A stretch of DNA of 64,000 nt from Vitreoscilla filiformis (GTDB lineage: Bacteria > Pseudomonadota > Gammaproteobacteria > Burkholderiales > Burkholderiaceae_C), in contig NZ_CP022423.1 in the NCBI RefSeq assembly GCF_002222655.1, positions 124,001 to 188,000 on the forward strand. Direction: 5' to 3'. This document shows positions 34,512 through 42,382 of this stretch, piece after piece. The position numbers and the translations under genes were made by a program. The first letter of the stretch is position 1. Every line of letters starts with the position of its first letter. A model generated the notes under the pieces. The model did no database searches, was not told the origin of the DNA, and worked only from the letters and a program-made list of their open reading frames with translations.

Positions 34512-35330
34512 TCAGGAACGCGCCAGGCGACGCAAGGCTTCACGGTCCAGCACATGCACCGTGTAGCCCTCCACCTGGATCAACCCCTGGCTGGAAAACG
34601 TGCGCATCAGCCGGGACAGCGTTTCCGGCGTGATCGCCAATTGGGACGCGATGTCCCGTTTGCGCATCGGCAGTTGCACCACCCCACGCGCTGCCGAATC
34701 GGCTGTCAGACACCGGGCATCCAGCCACGCCGCCAGACGGGCGGGGGCATCTCGGTGCATCAGGTCATAGGTGTTGAGCGCCAGCAGCCGCGCTTCTCCC
34801 GCCACGGCCAGCAGCATGCCCTGTGCCACTTTGGGAAACCGGGCCATGACGGCCAGCAACGCTTCACGCGCAATTTCCACAATCATCGCGGGCGTGAGCA
34901 CTCGGGCATCGCAAATATAGGCTTCACCCAGCAAGCCGCAACTCGTGTCCAGCCAACCCGGCCCATGGATATGGCGCTCAGTGCGAAACCCGCCCTCTTC
35001 AGCGCGTACGCCCAGCGCCACGTCCCCAGCCCCGACGAGCAAAACGCCCCGGGGCAAATCGGCTTGCCGAAACACCACGCAGCCCGGCTCCAGGGCACGC
35101 ACCCTGGCGACCTCGCTCAACGCCTCCAGTTCCGGCGCAGAAACCGACTCCACGCCCAACAATGCTGCCCAGGTCGTGGCATCGGGCAACGCACCACGGA
35201 GATGGGGGGCGCGCCCGTCACTCCCCAGCCCTGGCATTGGCCGGGTTGACACCCGCAGACGCGTCAGGGGAGCCCGCTCAAGTCCTCGACCTGGATCGAA
35301 CGTACTGAAGGATGAAGGGTTCATGCGCAT
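34512..35330 (-). CDS. Crp/Fnr family transcription regulator
   Basis: The protein has 272 residues. A cyclic-nucleotide-binding-like beta-barrel domain (about 70-170, GCVVFRQADLPRGVLLVGAG) is followed by a long dimer helix and a C-terminal helix-turn-helix, MRKRDIASQLAITPETLSRL (about 218-237). The cysteine pattern of true FNR iron-sulfur sensors is absent. The N-terminal 50 residues are variable; ATG at 35330 or 35324 are both possible starts. No obvious operator partner is seen, and the target genes are unknown. Confidence 0.85.
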   Translation of the reverse strand: MRMNPSSFSTFDPGRGLERAPLTRLRVSTRPMPGLGSDGRAPHLRGALPDATTWAALLGVESVSAPELEALSEVARVRALEPGCVVFRQADLPRGVLLVGAGDVALGVRAEEGGFRTERHIHGPGWLDTSCGLLGEAYICDARVLTPAMIVEIAREALLAVMARFPKVAQGMLLAVAGEARLLALNTYDLMHRDAPARLAAWLDARCLTADSAARGVVQLPMRKRDIASQLAITPETLSRLMRTFSSQGLIQVEGYTVHVLDREALRRLARS

Positions 35331-35789
35331 GCCGCCTCGGCGGGCGGTTCCTTGAAATGCGGCCACTGTCTCCCAGCCCATCCCGGCAAGCGTTGCGCCA
35401 GATCAAGGCTCAACCCAGGCTGTACCGCACATCGGACACAGCGGCGCATGGCCCACTGCACGCCATGGGACGCCAGCGCCATCTGGCTTCATTTGGACAT
35501 GGTATGTCACCTGATTGAGCTTCAAAAAAACCAGTTAACAGCACTCTTCTTTGATGGCATTCCCTACTGTGAGGGATCTCTCTCCCCCCAACATCGGGCA
35601 TCATGTCGCCTAAGAACCGGTGTGATCTCGAGGGACGCGACGGCCAGCTTGAAGTCAGGTGGGCCTGCTATCGTCATCCCTAGGTTTTGCACTGTGGGTG
35701 CCGTGTCTTGTTTTGATCTGCGGCATAATCTAGGGTTTCCACCACCGTACCGGATATACTTCCTGACACAAGTCGTTCAAGGACTCTTC
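35331..35789. other. intergenic region, no gene recognised
   Basis: About 460 bases lie between the Crp/Fnr start and the small secreted protein. Open frames here have no protein-like sequence. I see no clear promoter pair, repeat or RNA structure, though the region must hold the promoters of both flanking divergent genes. Confidence 0.6.
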
Positions 35790-36122
35790 ATGTTCACGCG
35801 TAGCTTTCGTTTCTCGTGGCTGGCCCTTGCAGCTTGTGGGCTATCCGTATCGGTGTGTGCGCAAACCACGCGCTCTGGCACCCTGCCCCCGCCCTCAGCT
35901 GCATTGAGCATGCGCACGCCCGGCACCATGACCGAGGCGCAGTGTCAGCGCGACATTCAAAAGTTTGAGCAGGTGATTGACTTCATTCGCCAAGCCCAAG
36001 GCAAAGAACCGGCTGCACGCCTGCGGGAAAAGATGCTGCCCGCTCAGGTCGAAAGCAGCTTGCTGAGCCAAGGCCAATGCAGTTTGGCCAAGTACCTGCG
36101 CGAAAAACGCCTCGTTGATTGA
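35790..36122 (+). CDS. small secreted protein, unknown
   Basis: The protein has 110 residues. A signal peptide is visible: RSFR, a hydrophobic core WLALAACGLSVSVCA and a cleavage site AQT near residue 25. The mature part has a Pro/Ser-rich start and a helical region with two cysteines (EAQCQRDIQKFEQVIDFIRQ; LLSQGQCSLAKYLREKR), probably disulfide bonded. AAGGA lies six bases before the ATG. I do not recognise a named family. The gene stands alone. Confidence 0.75.
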   Translation: MFTRSFRFSWLALAACGLSVSVCAQTTRSGTLPPPSAALSMRTPGTMTEAQCQRDIQKFEQVIDFIRQAQGKEPAARLREKMLPAQVESSLLSQGQCSLAKYLREKRLVD

Positions 36123-36393
36123 TCAATGACTTGCCCTCGGCCATCTGGCTGAGTGCTTCTGCGTACCTCCTGAGTATCGTCAGCCTCCACGATCGGCCTG
36201 CGTCAAGTTGGCCGTTTTGCGTCGGAGGCTTTTTGCATTGGCCCTGAACTCTTTCTTCAGAAGGCATCTCCGATTGGGTTGTGGCCGGACAGAAACTCAG
36301 CCATGATTCGAAGCACAACTTTCGCCTTGGTGCAATCCTGACAAAGCGAATTCAGCGGGAAGACGACGCCCTCTGCCCCCCTTACACTCCTGC

Positions 36394-37002
36394 ATGATGG
36401 GTACGATCATGACTGGCAAGACCTCCGCTCCAACACGTTCGATGGATGCCGCTGTTTCACCGTCGGTCGCTCCGGAAGAATGGACTGTGACCGAAGGATC
36501 GCCAGCGGTTCGGCGCCCACACCATGTGGCCCCCGGCACGAACATCGCCTACCACCCCGAGCTGATTGAGCAGTTGCGACGCGATCACCTGTCGCTGCTC
36601 GGATTGCTCGCTTCCATGGAGGAAGCCTCGTTGGCCGGAGACATGCCCGCCGCGCTGTCTCAGCTCCACACCCTCAAGCGCGAGCTGCAAGCCCACGTCC
36701 TGCTCGAAAAAGTTCGGCTGTACGTGTACTTGGATCATCAACTGTCCACCAACGACCCCAGCCGGGCGCTCGTCAAACAGATGCGCCACCGCATCAGTGC
36801 TGTGGCGAACACAGTCGGGGCTTTCGTGGATCACTACCGCACTTCGGCGCACGAGTCGGCACTGACGTTCATGGGTGAGCTGGAGTCCATCGCCCAATTG
36901 CTGGTCAGCCACATCCAAGAAGAAGAAGACCTGCTGTACCCGCTCTACCGGCCAGCCCAGGAGGCCACGACCGTGTCCCGCCAATCCCCGAGTGCTGGGT
37001 AA
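36394..37002 (+). CDS. hemerythrin-like (HHE) protein
   Basis: The protein has 202 residues. A variable N-terminal 50 residues precede a four-helix domain: LIEQLRRDHLSLLGLLASME, HTLKRELQAHVLLEKVRLYV, FVDHYRTSAHESALTFMGEL and LLVSHIQEEEDLLYPLYRPA. The His and Glu positions suit a diiron or metal site of the HHE type, though the match is loose. Hemerythrin-like proteins bind oxygen or sense NO or iron. The end overlaps the converging oxidoreductase-like gene by 58 bases. Confidence 0.7.
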   Translation: MMGTIMTGKTSAPTRSMDAAVSPSVAPEEWTVTEGSPAVRRPHHVAPGTNIAYHPELIEQLRRDHLSLLGLLASMEEASLAGDMPAALSQLHTLKRELQAHVLLEKVRLYVYLDHQLSTNDPSRALVKQMRHRISAVANTVGAFVDHYRTSAHESALTFMGELESIAQLLVSHIQEEEDLLYPLYRPAQEATTVSRQSPSAG

Positions 37003-37187
37003 TAGCCCAGCCAAACGCACTCGATACAGTCGTTGCCGCAGCAGTTGTCGGGGGCGTCCGGTGGTGGTGGAATTTGTTCGAGCAGCCCGCGCTGTCGAGC
37101 GGCTGACTGCACGGCAGCGATCAGCACGGGCACTTCACTGGGAGAAGCTGGCAACCAGGCCAGCAAAGCATCGTCACTCATCATCAT
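36945..37187 (-). CDS. small oxidoreductase-like Cys protein
   Basis: The protein has 80 residues from the ATG at 37187, which overlaps the upstream stop (ATGA). The motif PPPPDAPDNCCGNDCIECVW followed by LGYYPALGDW is the oxidoreductase-like domain, a short CC-x-x-x-C-x-x-C metal- or redox-active motif found also in eukaryotic proteins. The function is unknown. A longer frame to 37301 exists but overlaps the neighbouring membrane-protein gene. The pair is likely co-transcribed. Confidence 0.75.
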   Translation of the reverse strand: MMMSDDALLAWLPASPSEVPVLIAAVQSAARQRGLLEQIPPPPDAPDNCCGNDCIECVWLGYYPALGDWRDTVVASWAGR

Positions 37188-37765
37188 GAGGATGCATTGT
37201 GGGCCAACGCACGCCGAACTCGGTAGCGCCACCCCATCCAGGCCAACAACCATACGCTGGCCAGCCCGAGCCCTAGCACGGTGTAGACCACGTCCACCCA
37301 CATGGCCAGCGCATGCAGCTCAGGCGCCCAAAGGGCCGACAACCCACCGACGGCACGCACCAGCGCCAACAACGCCAGCCCGGCGCCCGCAAACAGCACC
37401 AACCCGGTCGGAAGACGCCACGAAACCGCCGATGCATGACGAAGCTGCAAGGCGTGCCACGCCAGTACCGCATGCAATCCGCCAAGGCACAGGTTAAACA
37501 CGCCATGCCGACCCACGGGCCCCAACCAAGTCAGCATCATCAGGTGCGTGGTCGCAAACACGCCAGCGGCCCACACCAATGTGCGAGGTGGCAAACGTCG
37601 GGGCAGATGCAGCGAGTCCCGCAAACCTGCAATTGACAACAAACCTGCCGCGACCAACGCCGTGTCACTGGGCAAGCTCAGCGGTGAGGCATCGCCCCAG
37701 CCCACCCACCAGCGCACGCCAAACGCCAAACCGTACAGCACGAGGATCAACAGTGCAGGACTCAT
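37184..37765 (-). CDS. membrane protein, unknown
   Basis: The protein has 193 residues with about six hydrophobic segments (PALLILVLYGLAFGVRWWVG, TLVWAAGVFATTHLMMLTWL, LVLFAGAGLALLALVRAVGG and others). A short basic tail at the C-terminus suggests it faces the cytoplasm. I do not recognise a family. It shares an overlap with the downstream Cys protein, so the two may work together, perhaps in redox at the membrane. It is separated by 78 bases from urtE on the same strand. Confidence 0.65.
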   Translation of the reverse strand: MSPALLILVLYGLAFGVRWWVGWGDASPLSLPSDTALVAAGLLSIAGLRDSLHLPRRLPPRTLVWAAGVFATTHLMMLTWLGPVGRHGVFNLCLGGLHAVLAWHALQLRHASAVSWRLPTGLVLFAGAGLALLALVRAVGGLSALWAPELHALAMWVDVVYTVLGLGLASVWLLAWMGWRYRVRRALAHNASS

Positions 37766-37843
37766 GTCATCGCCTGGAAGCTAACACCAGCCTGACATGT
37801 TAGGACGGTTCTGGGGCGCCGTCCCTTAGGAAGAATGCTGAAC

Positions 37844-38536
37844 TCAGATCGACATCATCTCCCGTACGCCGTGATCTCCCATGTCCGCACCCCGGCCCCG
37901 GGCGATGATTTCGCCACGCTCCATCACCAAATACTGGTCGGCCAGTTCGGCGGCAAAGTCATAGAACTGTTCGACCAGCACGATGGCCATGGTTTTACGA
38001 TCCGCCAACATGCGAATCACCCGGCCAATGTCCTTGATGATGCTGGGCTGAATGCCTTCGGTGGGCTCGTCCAGAATCAACAGTTTGGGGCCAGCAGCCA
38101 GCGCCCGCGCAATCGCCAATTGCTGCTGCTGCCCGCCTGACAAATCCCCGCCCCGGCGGTGCAACATCTGCTTCAGCACCGGGAACAGCTCGAACAGCTC
38201 GGCTGGAATCGGCGTGCTGGCCGGCTTGTAGGCCAGGCCCATGCGCAGGTTTTCTTCCACCGTCAAACGGCCGAAAATCTCGCGGCCTTGCGGCACGTAA
38301 CCCATGCCAGCGCGCACGCGCTCGTAGGGGGTTTGGCGGGTGATGTCGGCGCCGTCCAGCGTCACGCTGCCGGTTTTCACCGGCACCACGCCCATCAGGC
38401 TTTTGAGCAGCGTGGTTTTGCCCACGCCGTTGCGCCCCAGCACCACCGTCACCTCACCCAGCTTGGCTTCGAAACTCAAACCGCGCAGGATGTGCGAGCC
38501 ACCGTAATACTGGTTCAGGCTGTCAACGTTCAGCAT
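37844..38536 (-). CDS. urtE: urea ABC transporter ATP-binding protein UrtE
   Basis: The protein has 230 residues, one ABC domain: Walker A GRNGVGKTTLL near 33-43, signature LSGGQQQQLAIARAL near 134 and Walker B LLILDEPTEGIQPSII near 154. The sequence MLNVDSLNQYYGGSHILRGL is that of branched-chain amino acid or urea ATPases, and position after UrtD fixes the identity. The last gene of urtABCDE, it drives urea import with UrtD. A GC-rich inverted repeat (38552-38574) lies between it and urtD. Confidence 0.94.
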   Translation of the reverse strand: MLNVDSLNQYYGGSHILRGLSFEAKLGEVTVVLGRNGVGKTTLLKSLMGVVPVKTGSVTLDGADITRQTPYERVRAGMGYVPQGREIFGRLTVEENLRMGLAYKPASTPIPAELFELFPVLKQMLHRRGGDLSGGQQQQLAIARALAAGPKLLILDEPTEGIQPSIIKDIGRVIRMLADRKTMAIVLVEQFYDFAAELADQYLVMERGEIIARGRGADMGDHGVREMMSI

Positions 38537-38551
38537 CTCAATCTTTCAGCT

Positions 38552-38574
38552 CCCCTCCCCCGCTGGGGGAGGGG
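38552..38574. repeat. GC-rich REP-like inverted repeat between urtD and urtE
   Basis: CCCCTCCCCC (38552-38561) and GGGGGAGGGG (38565-38574) form a perfect 10-bp stem around GCT, followed by a further G-rich tract. Similar palindromic units are common between genes in high-GC Burkholderiales, in my recollection. No T-run follows on either strand, so it is not a classic terminator. Confidence 0.75.
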
Positions 38575-38592
38575 TCGGGGGAGGGGGGGCGA

Positions 38593-39471
38593 TCAGCGAC
38601 CGAGGTAAACCTCAACCACCTTGTCATTCGCCTGCACGTCGGCGAGGGTGCCTTCGGCCAGGACGCTGCCTTCGTGCAGCACCGTCACCTTTTTCCAGCC
38701 TTGGGTGAGTTCGCCGACGAACTTCATGTCGTGCTCCACCACCACCAGGCTGTGTTTGCCTTCCAGGCTGAGGAAGAGTTCGGCGGTGCGCTCGGTTTCT
38801 TCGTCGGTCATGCCGGCCACGGGTTCGTCCAGCAGCAGCAGTTTCGGGTCTTGCATCAGCAGCATGCCGATTTCCAGCCATTGCTTTTGGCCGTGGCTCA
38901 GCAAACCCGCCGTGCGCTGCGCTTCGGGCAAGAGGTGAATCAGTTGCAGGGTTTCGCCGATGCGATCCAGTTGTTCGCCCGACAAGCGCGAAAACAAACT
39001 GGCCCGTGCGCGCCGGTCGTTTTTCAGCGCCAGCTCCAGGTTTTCGAACACGCTCAGTTGTTCGTACACCGTGGGTTTTTGAAACTTGCGACCGATGCCG
39101 ATTTGGGCGATGTCGTTCTCGCGCAAGCGCAGCAAGTCGATGTTGGAGCCAAAACTCGCGGTGCCGGCATCGGGCCGGGTTTTGCCGGTGATGACGTCCA
39201 TCATTGTCGTTTTGCCCGCGCCATTGGGGCCGATGATGCAGCGCAGTTCGCCGACGTTGATCGCCAAATTCAGCTTGTTCAGCGCCCGAAAGCCATCAAA
39301 ACTCACCGTGATGTCTTCGAGGTAGAGCGCCACGCCATGCGCAAAATCCGGCTCGCCGTGCGACAGGCGCCCGTAGGCCGCTTCCCGGTCGCCCGAACCC
39401 TGATCTTGCGAGGATTTGGCTTGAAACTCGGCCAGTTTCTGTGCGCCGGCGGCCATCAAATCGGGGGTCAT
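38593..39471 (-). CDS. urtD: urea ABC transporter ATP-binding protein UrtD
   Basis: The protein has 292 residues. After about 45 polar N-terminal residues comes one ABC domain: Walker A GPNGAGKTTMMDVI near 82, signature LSHGQKQWLEIGMLL near 190 and Walker B LLLLDEPVAGMTDEE near 212. The LSHGQ variant is typical of the LivG/UrtD branch. ATG at 39471 overlaps the urtC stop (ATGA), and the longer frame to 39579 is rejected. It pairs with UrtE to energise the UrtBC channel. Confidence 0.94.
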   Translation of the reverse strand: MTPDLMAAGAQKLAEFQAKSSQDQGSGDREAAYGRLSHGEPDFAHGVALYLEDITVSFDGFRALNKLNLAINVGELRCIIGPNGAGKTTMMDVITGKTRPDAGTASFGSNIDLLRLRENDIAQIGIGRKFQKPTVYEQLSVFENLELALKNDRRARASLFSRLSGEQLDRIGETLQLIHLLPEAQRTAGLLSHGQKQWLEIGMLLMQDPKLLLLDEPVAGMTDEETERTAELFLSLEGKHSLVVVEHDMKFVGELTQGWKKVTVLHEGSVLAEGTLADVQANDKVVEVYLGR

Positions 39472-40595
39472 GCGCGTTCCTCCTTCGCATCCTTCTTGAA
39501 CTTCTTGGCCAGGCCCACCAGGCCTTCGGGCAAGAACAGCGTCACGGCAATGAACAGTGCGCCAAGGAAGTAGAGCCAAAACTCGGGGAACACCTGCGTG
39601 AACCAGCTCTTGGCACCGTTGACGAAGAAGGCTCCGACGATGGGGCCGATCAGCGTCGCCCGCCCGCCGACCGCCGCCCAGATGGCGATTTCAATCGACG
39701 CCGCCGCGCTCATTTCGCCGGGGTTGATGATGCCGACTTGTGGCACGTACAACGCACCCGCCACGCCACACATCACCGCCGACAGCGTCCAAATCGCCAG
39801 CTTGTAGGCCAGCGGGTCGTAGCCGGTGAACATGACGCGGCTTTCGGCGTCGCGGATGGCTTGCAGCACGCGGCCAAACTTGCTGTTGACGATGTAGCGC
39901 GCCATCAGGAAGAAACCGATCAGCACCAACCCCGTGAGCACAAACAACACCATGCGCGTGGAGGGCTGGGCGATGGGAATGTTCAGGATGCGCTTGAAGT
40001 CCGTGAAGCCGTTGTTGCCGCCGAAGCCCGTCTCGTTGCGGAAGAACAGCAGCATGGCGGCAAACGTCATCGCCTGGGTGATGATGGAAAAGTACACCCC
40101 CTTGATGCGCGAACGGAAAGCGAAGAAACCGAACACAAAGGCCAGCACGCCCGGCACCAGCACCACCAGCAGCATTTGGGCGATGAAGCTGTCACTCAGC
40201 GCCCAATGCCAGGGGAAGTCTTTCCAGTCGAGAAAGACCATGAAGTCCGGCAGGTGGGATTTGTATTGCCCATCGGTGCCGATCTGGCGCATCAAATACA
40301 TGCCCATCGCGTAGCCGCCGAGGGCGAAGAACAGGCCGTGGCCCAGGCTCAGGATGCCGGTGTAGCCCCAGATCAAGTCCATCGCCAGCGCGCAGATGGC
40401 GTAGCACATGATCTTGCCGATCAGGGCGACGTAATAGTCCCCCAAGTGGAAGAGGCTGCCCGCCGGCACCACCAGGTTGAGCAGTGGCACCAGCACGGTG
40501 ACGGTGAGGAGCGCCGCCAGCACAGCCGCCCAGCCCCGGGGCGAGAGCAGCACGCCCCGGCGCGGTGTGGGCAAAGACAAGGTTGCAGTGTTCAT
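39468..40595 (-). CDS. urtC: urea ABC transporter permease UrtC
   Basis: The protein has 375 residues with about nine membrane segments. MDLIWGYTGILSLGHGLFFA near 75-95 and WAAVGGRATLIGPIVGAFFV near 315-335 are characteristic of LivM/UrtC permeases. YLMRQIGTDGQYKSHLPDFM, present in the loop near 103-122, is the UrtC-specific type. ATG at 40595 is the family start. The large plus-strand frame over this region (to 43705) is an antisense shadow. Confidence 0.94.
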   Translation of the reverse strand: MNTATLSLPTPRRGVLLSPRGWAAVLAALLTVTVLVPLLNLVVPAGSLFHLGDYYVALIGKIMCYAICALAMDLIWGYTGILSLGHGLFFALGGYAMGMYLMRQIGTDGQYKSHLPDFMVFLDWKDFPWHWALSDSFIAQMLLVVLVPGVLAFVFGFFAFRSRIKGVYFSIITQAMTFAAMLLFFRNETGFGGNNGFTDFKRILNIPIAQPSTRMVLFVLTGLVLIGFFLMARYIVNSKFGRVLQAIRDAESRVMFTGYDPLAYKLAIWTLSAVMCGVAGALYVPQVGIINPGEMSAAASIEIAIWAAVGGRATLIGPIVGAFFVNGAKSWFTQVFPEFWLYFLGALFIAVTLFLPEGLVGLAKKFKKDAKEERA

Positions 40596-40621
40596 GGTGT
40601 GAATGCGTTGCGATGCGTGGA

Positions 40622-42229
40622 TCAAGCCTCGGCCGAACGGCCCTTCATGGCGAACAAACCTTGTGGGCGCTTCTGGATGAAGACCACGATCACCACCAGC
40701 ACCATGATCTTGGCGAGCACCGCCCCGGCCAAGCCTTCGAGCAGCTTGTTCAGCACGCCCAAGCCCAGCGCGGCGTAGACCGTGCCGGCCAGTTGGCCCA
40801 CGCCACCCAGCACCACGACCATGAACGAGTCCACGATGTAGCTCTGGCCCAAGTCGGGGCCGACGTTGCCGACTTGGCTCAAGGCGCAACCCGCCAGCCC
40901 GGCGATACCGGCGCCCAGGCTGAAGGCATAGGTGTCAATGCGGGCGGTGTTGATACCGACGCACGCCGCCATGCGGCGGTTTTGCGTCACGCCACGCACA
41001 AACAGGCCCAGGCGGGTTTTGGCGATCATCAGCGCCACGCCGCCCAGCACCAGGAAGGCAAAGGCGATGATGGCGATGCGGTTGAAGGGCAACGTGAGGT
41101 TGCTCATCACCGCCACGCCGCCGGAGAGCCAGGCGGGGTTTTCCACCGGCACGTTTTGCGCGCCGAACAGCGAGCGCACGCTCTGCATCAGGATGAGCGA
41201 AATGCCCCACGTCGCCAGCAGCGTTTCCAGCGGACGGCCATACAGCCAGCGCAACACCGTGCGCTCCAGCGCCGCGCCCACCAGCGCCGCCGCGAGGAAC
41301 GACACCGGAATGGCCAGCGCGATGTAGTAATCAAACGCCCCCGGCGCGTAGGTTTTGAAGAGGTTTTGCACCACGTAGGTCGCGTAGGCGCCGATCATCA
41401 TCAGCTCGCCGTGGGCCATGTTGATCACGCCCATCAGGCCATAGGTGATCGCCAAACCCAGCGCCACCAGCAGCAAAATCGAACCCAAACTCAAGCCGGT
41501 GAACACCACGCCGAGCCGGTCGCCCCATGCCAGACGGGACGCCACTTTGTCCATCGACAGCATCAAAGCGCCGCGCACTTCGGGATCCGTTTCGGGGCCG
41601 GTTTTGCCGTCGCCCAAACGCTCTTGCAGCAGGCTTTTCACTTGGGGCGAACCGCTCTCACCCAACGCTTTGGCGGCGGCCAGGCGCTGGGCTTTGTCGT
41701 CGGCACTGAGTTGGATGCTGGCGCGCATCAAGCTGAGTTTTTCTTTCAGCGATGCATCGGTTTCGGCGGCGAGGGCTTTGTCGATGAGCGGCAGTTGGCC
41801 CGCCTCCAGGGTCTGCTTGGCCAGCTCGGCCACCGCCGCTTGGCGCGTAGCCACGTCGGTGGACAGCAGTTTGAACGCCGCCTGCACCGCTTCAAGCGCA
41901 CCGCGCATGCGGTTGTTGTTCACCACGTCTTCGGCGTCGGGCGGCAGGCTGGCGGCTTGGCCGGTGGCTGCGTCACGCGCTTGGGCGCCGTCCACGATCC
42001 ACACGCGCTGAGGCGTGAGCTTGACCGCATCGTTGAGCAAAGCCTCCACCAAAGGCGGCAGGCCGGCATCGGCTTGGGCAGCGGCGCTGCTCAGGGCGGT
42101 GATGCGGGCGTCGGTGTCGCCCTCGGCAATGGCTCGGGCCTGGTCGGCCGTGAGCGCACGGGCCGGCAACGCCGCCAGCCCAGTGGACAGCGCGACAGCC
42201 AGCAGCAAAAAGGGTCGGCGCAGAAGCAT
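40622..42229 (-). CDS. urtB: urea ABC transporter permease UrtB
   Basis: The protein has 535 residues, longer than LivH because UrtB carries a helical periplasmic N-terminal domain. A signal peptide (PFLLLAVALSTGLAALPARA) and about 210 soluble residues are followed by the permease part: GLSLGSILLLVALGLAITYG, NMAHGELMMIGAYATY near 290 and VVVLGGVGQLAGTVYAALGL near 490. It is separated from urtA by a terminator-like hairpin, and from urtC by 26 bases. Confidence 0.94.
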   Translation of the reverse strand: MLLRRPFLLLAVALSTGLAALPARALTADQARAIAEGDTDARITALSSAAAQADAGLPPLVEALLNDAVKLTPQRVWIVDGAQARDAATGQAASLPPDAEDVVNNNRMRGALEAVQAAFKLLSTDVATRQAAVAELAKQTLEAGQLPLIDKALAAETDASLKEKLSLMRASIQLSADDKAQRLAAAKALGESGSPQVKSLLQERLGDGKTGPETDPEVRGALMLSMDKVASRLAWGDRLGVVFTGLSLGSILLLVALGLAITYGLMGVINMAHGELMMIGAYATYVVQNLFKTYAPGAFDYYIALAIPVSFLAAALVGAALERTVLRWLYGRPLETLLATWGISLILMQSVRSLFGAQNVPVENPAWLSGGVAVMSNLTLPFNRIAIIAFAFLVLGGVALMIAKTRLGLFVRGVTQNRRMAACVGINTARIDTYAFSLGAGIAGLAGCALSQVGNVGPDLGQSYIVDSFMVVVLGGVGQLAGTVYAALGLGVLNKLLEGLAGAVLAKIMVLVVIVVFIQKRPQGLFAMKGRSAEA

Positions 42230-42252
42230 GGTGAAACGACTCGTGGAACCAG

Positions 42253-42291
42253 AAAAAAACAGCGGGCCAGGCCGCAACCGGCCGGCCCGCT
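42253..42291 (-). terminator. terminator-like hairpin between urtA and urtB
   Basis: On the minus strand AGCGGGCC (from 42291) pairs with GGCCCGCT (to 42261), with an inner GGCCG/CGGCC stem and a 4-base loop, followed by seven Ts. It lies 91 bases after the urtA stop and 24 bases before the urtB start codon. Partial termination would give more UrtA binding protein than UrtB-E. Confidence 0.8.
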
Positions 42292-42382
42292 GAAGGGTGA
42301 GGCAGCTTATCGACCCAACAGAACCCAGCGCGACGACAGCAGCAGGAGAAAACGTCGCGCAGGTGGTTGGGTCGTCAGCCGA

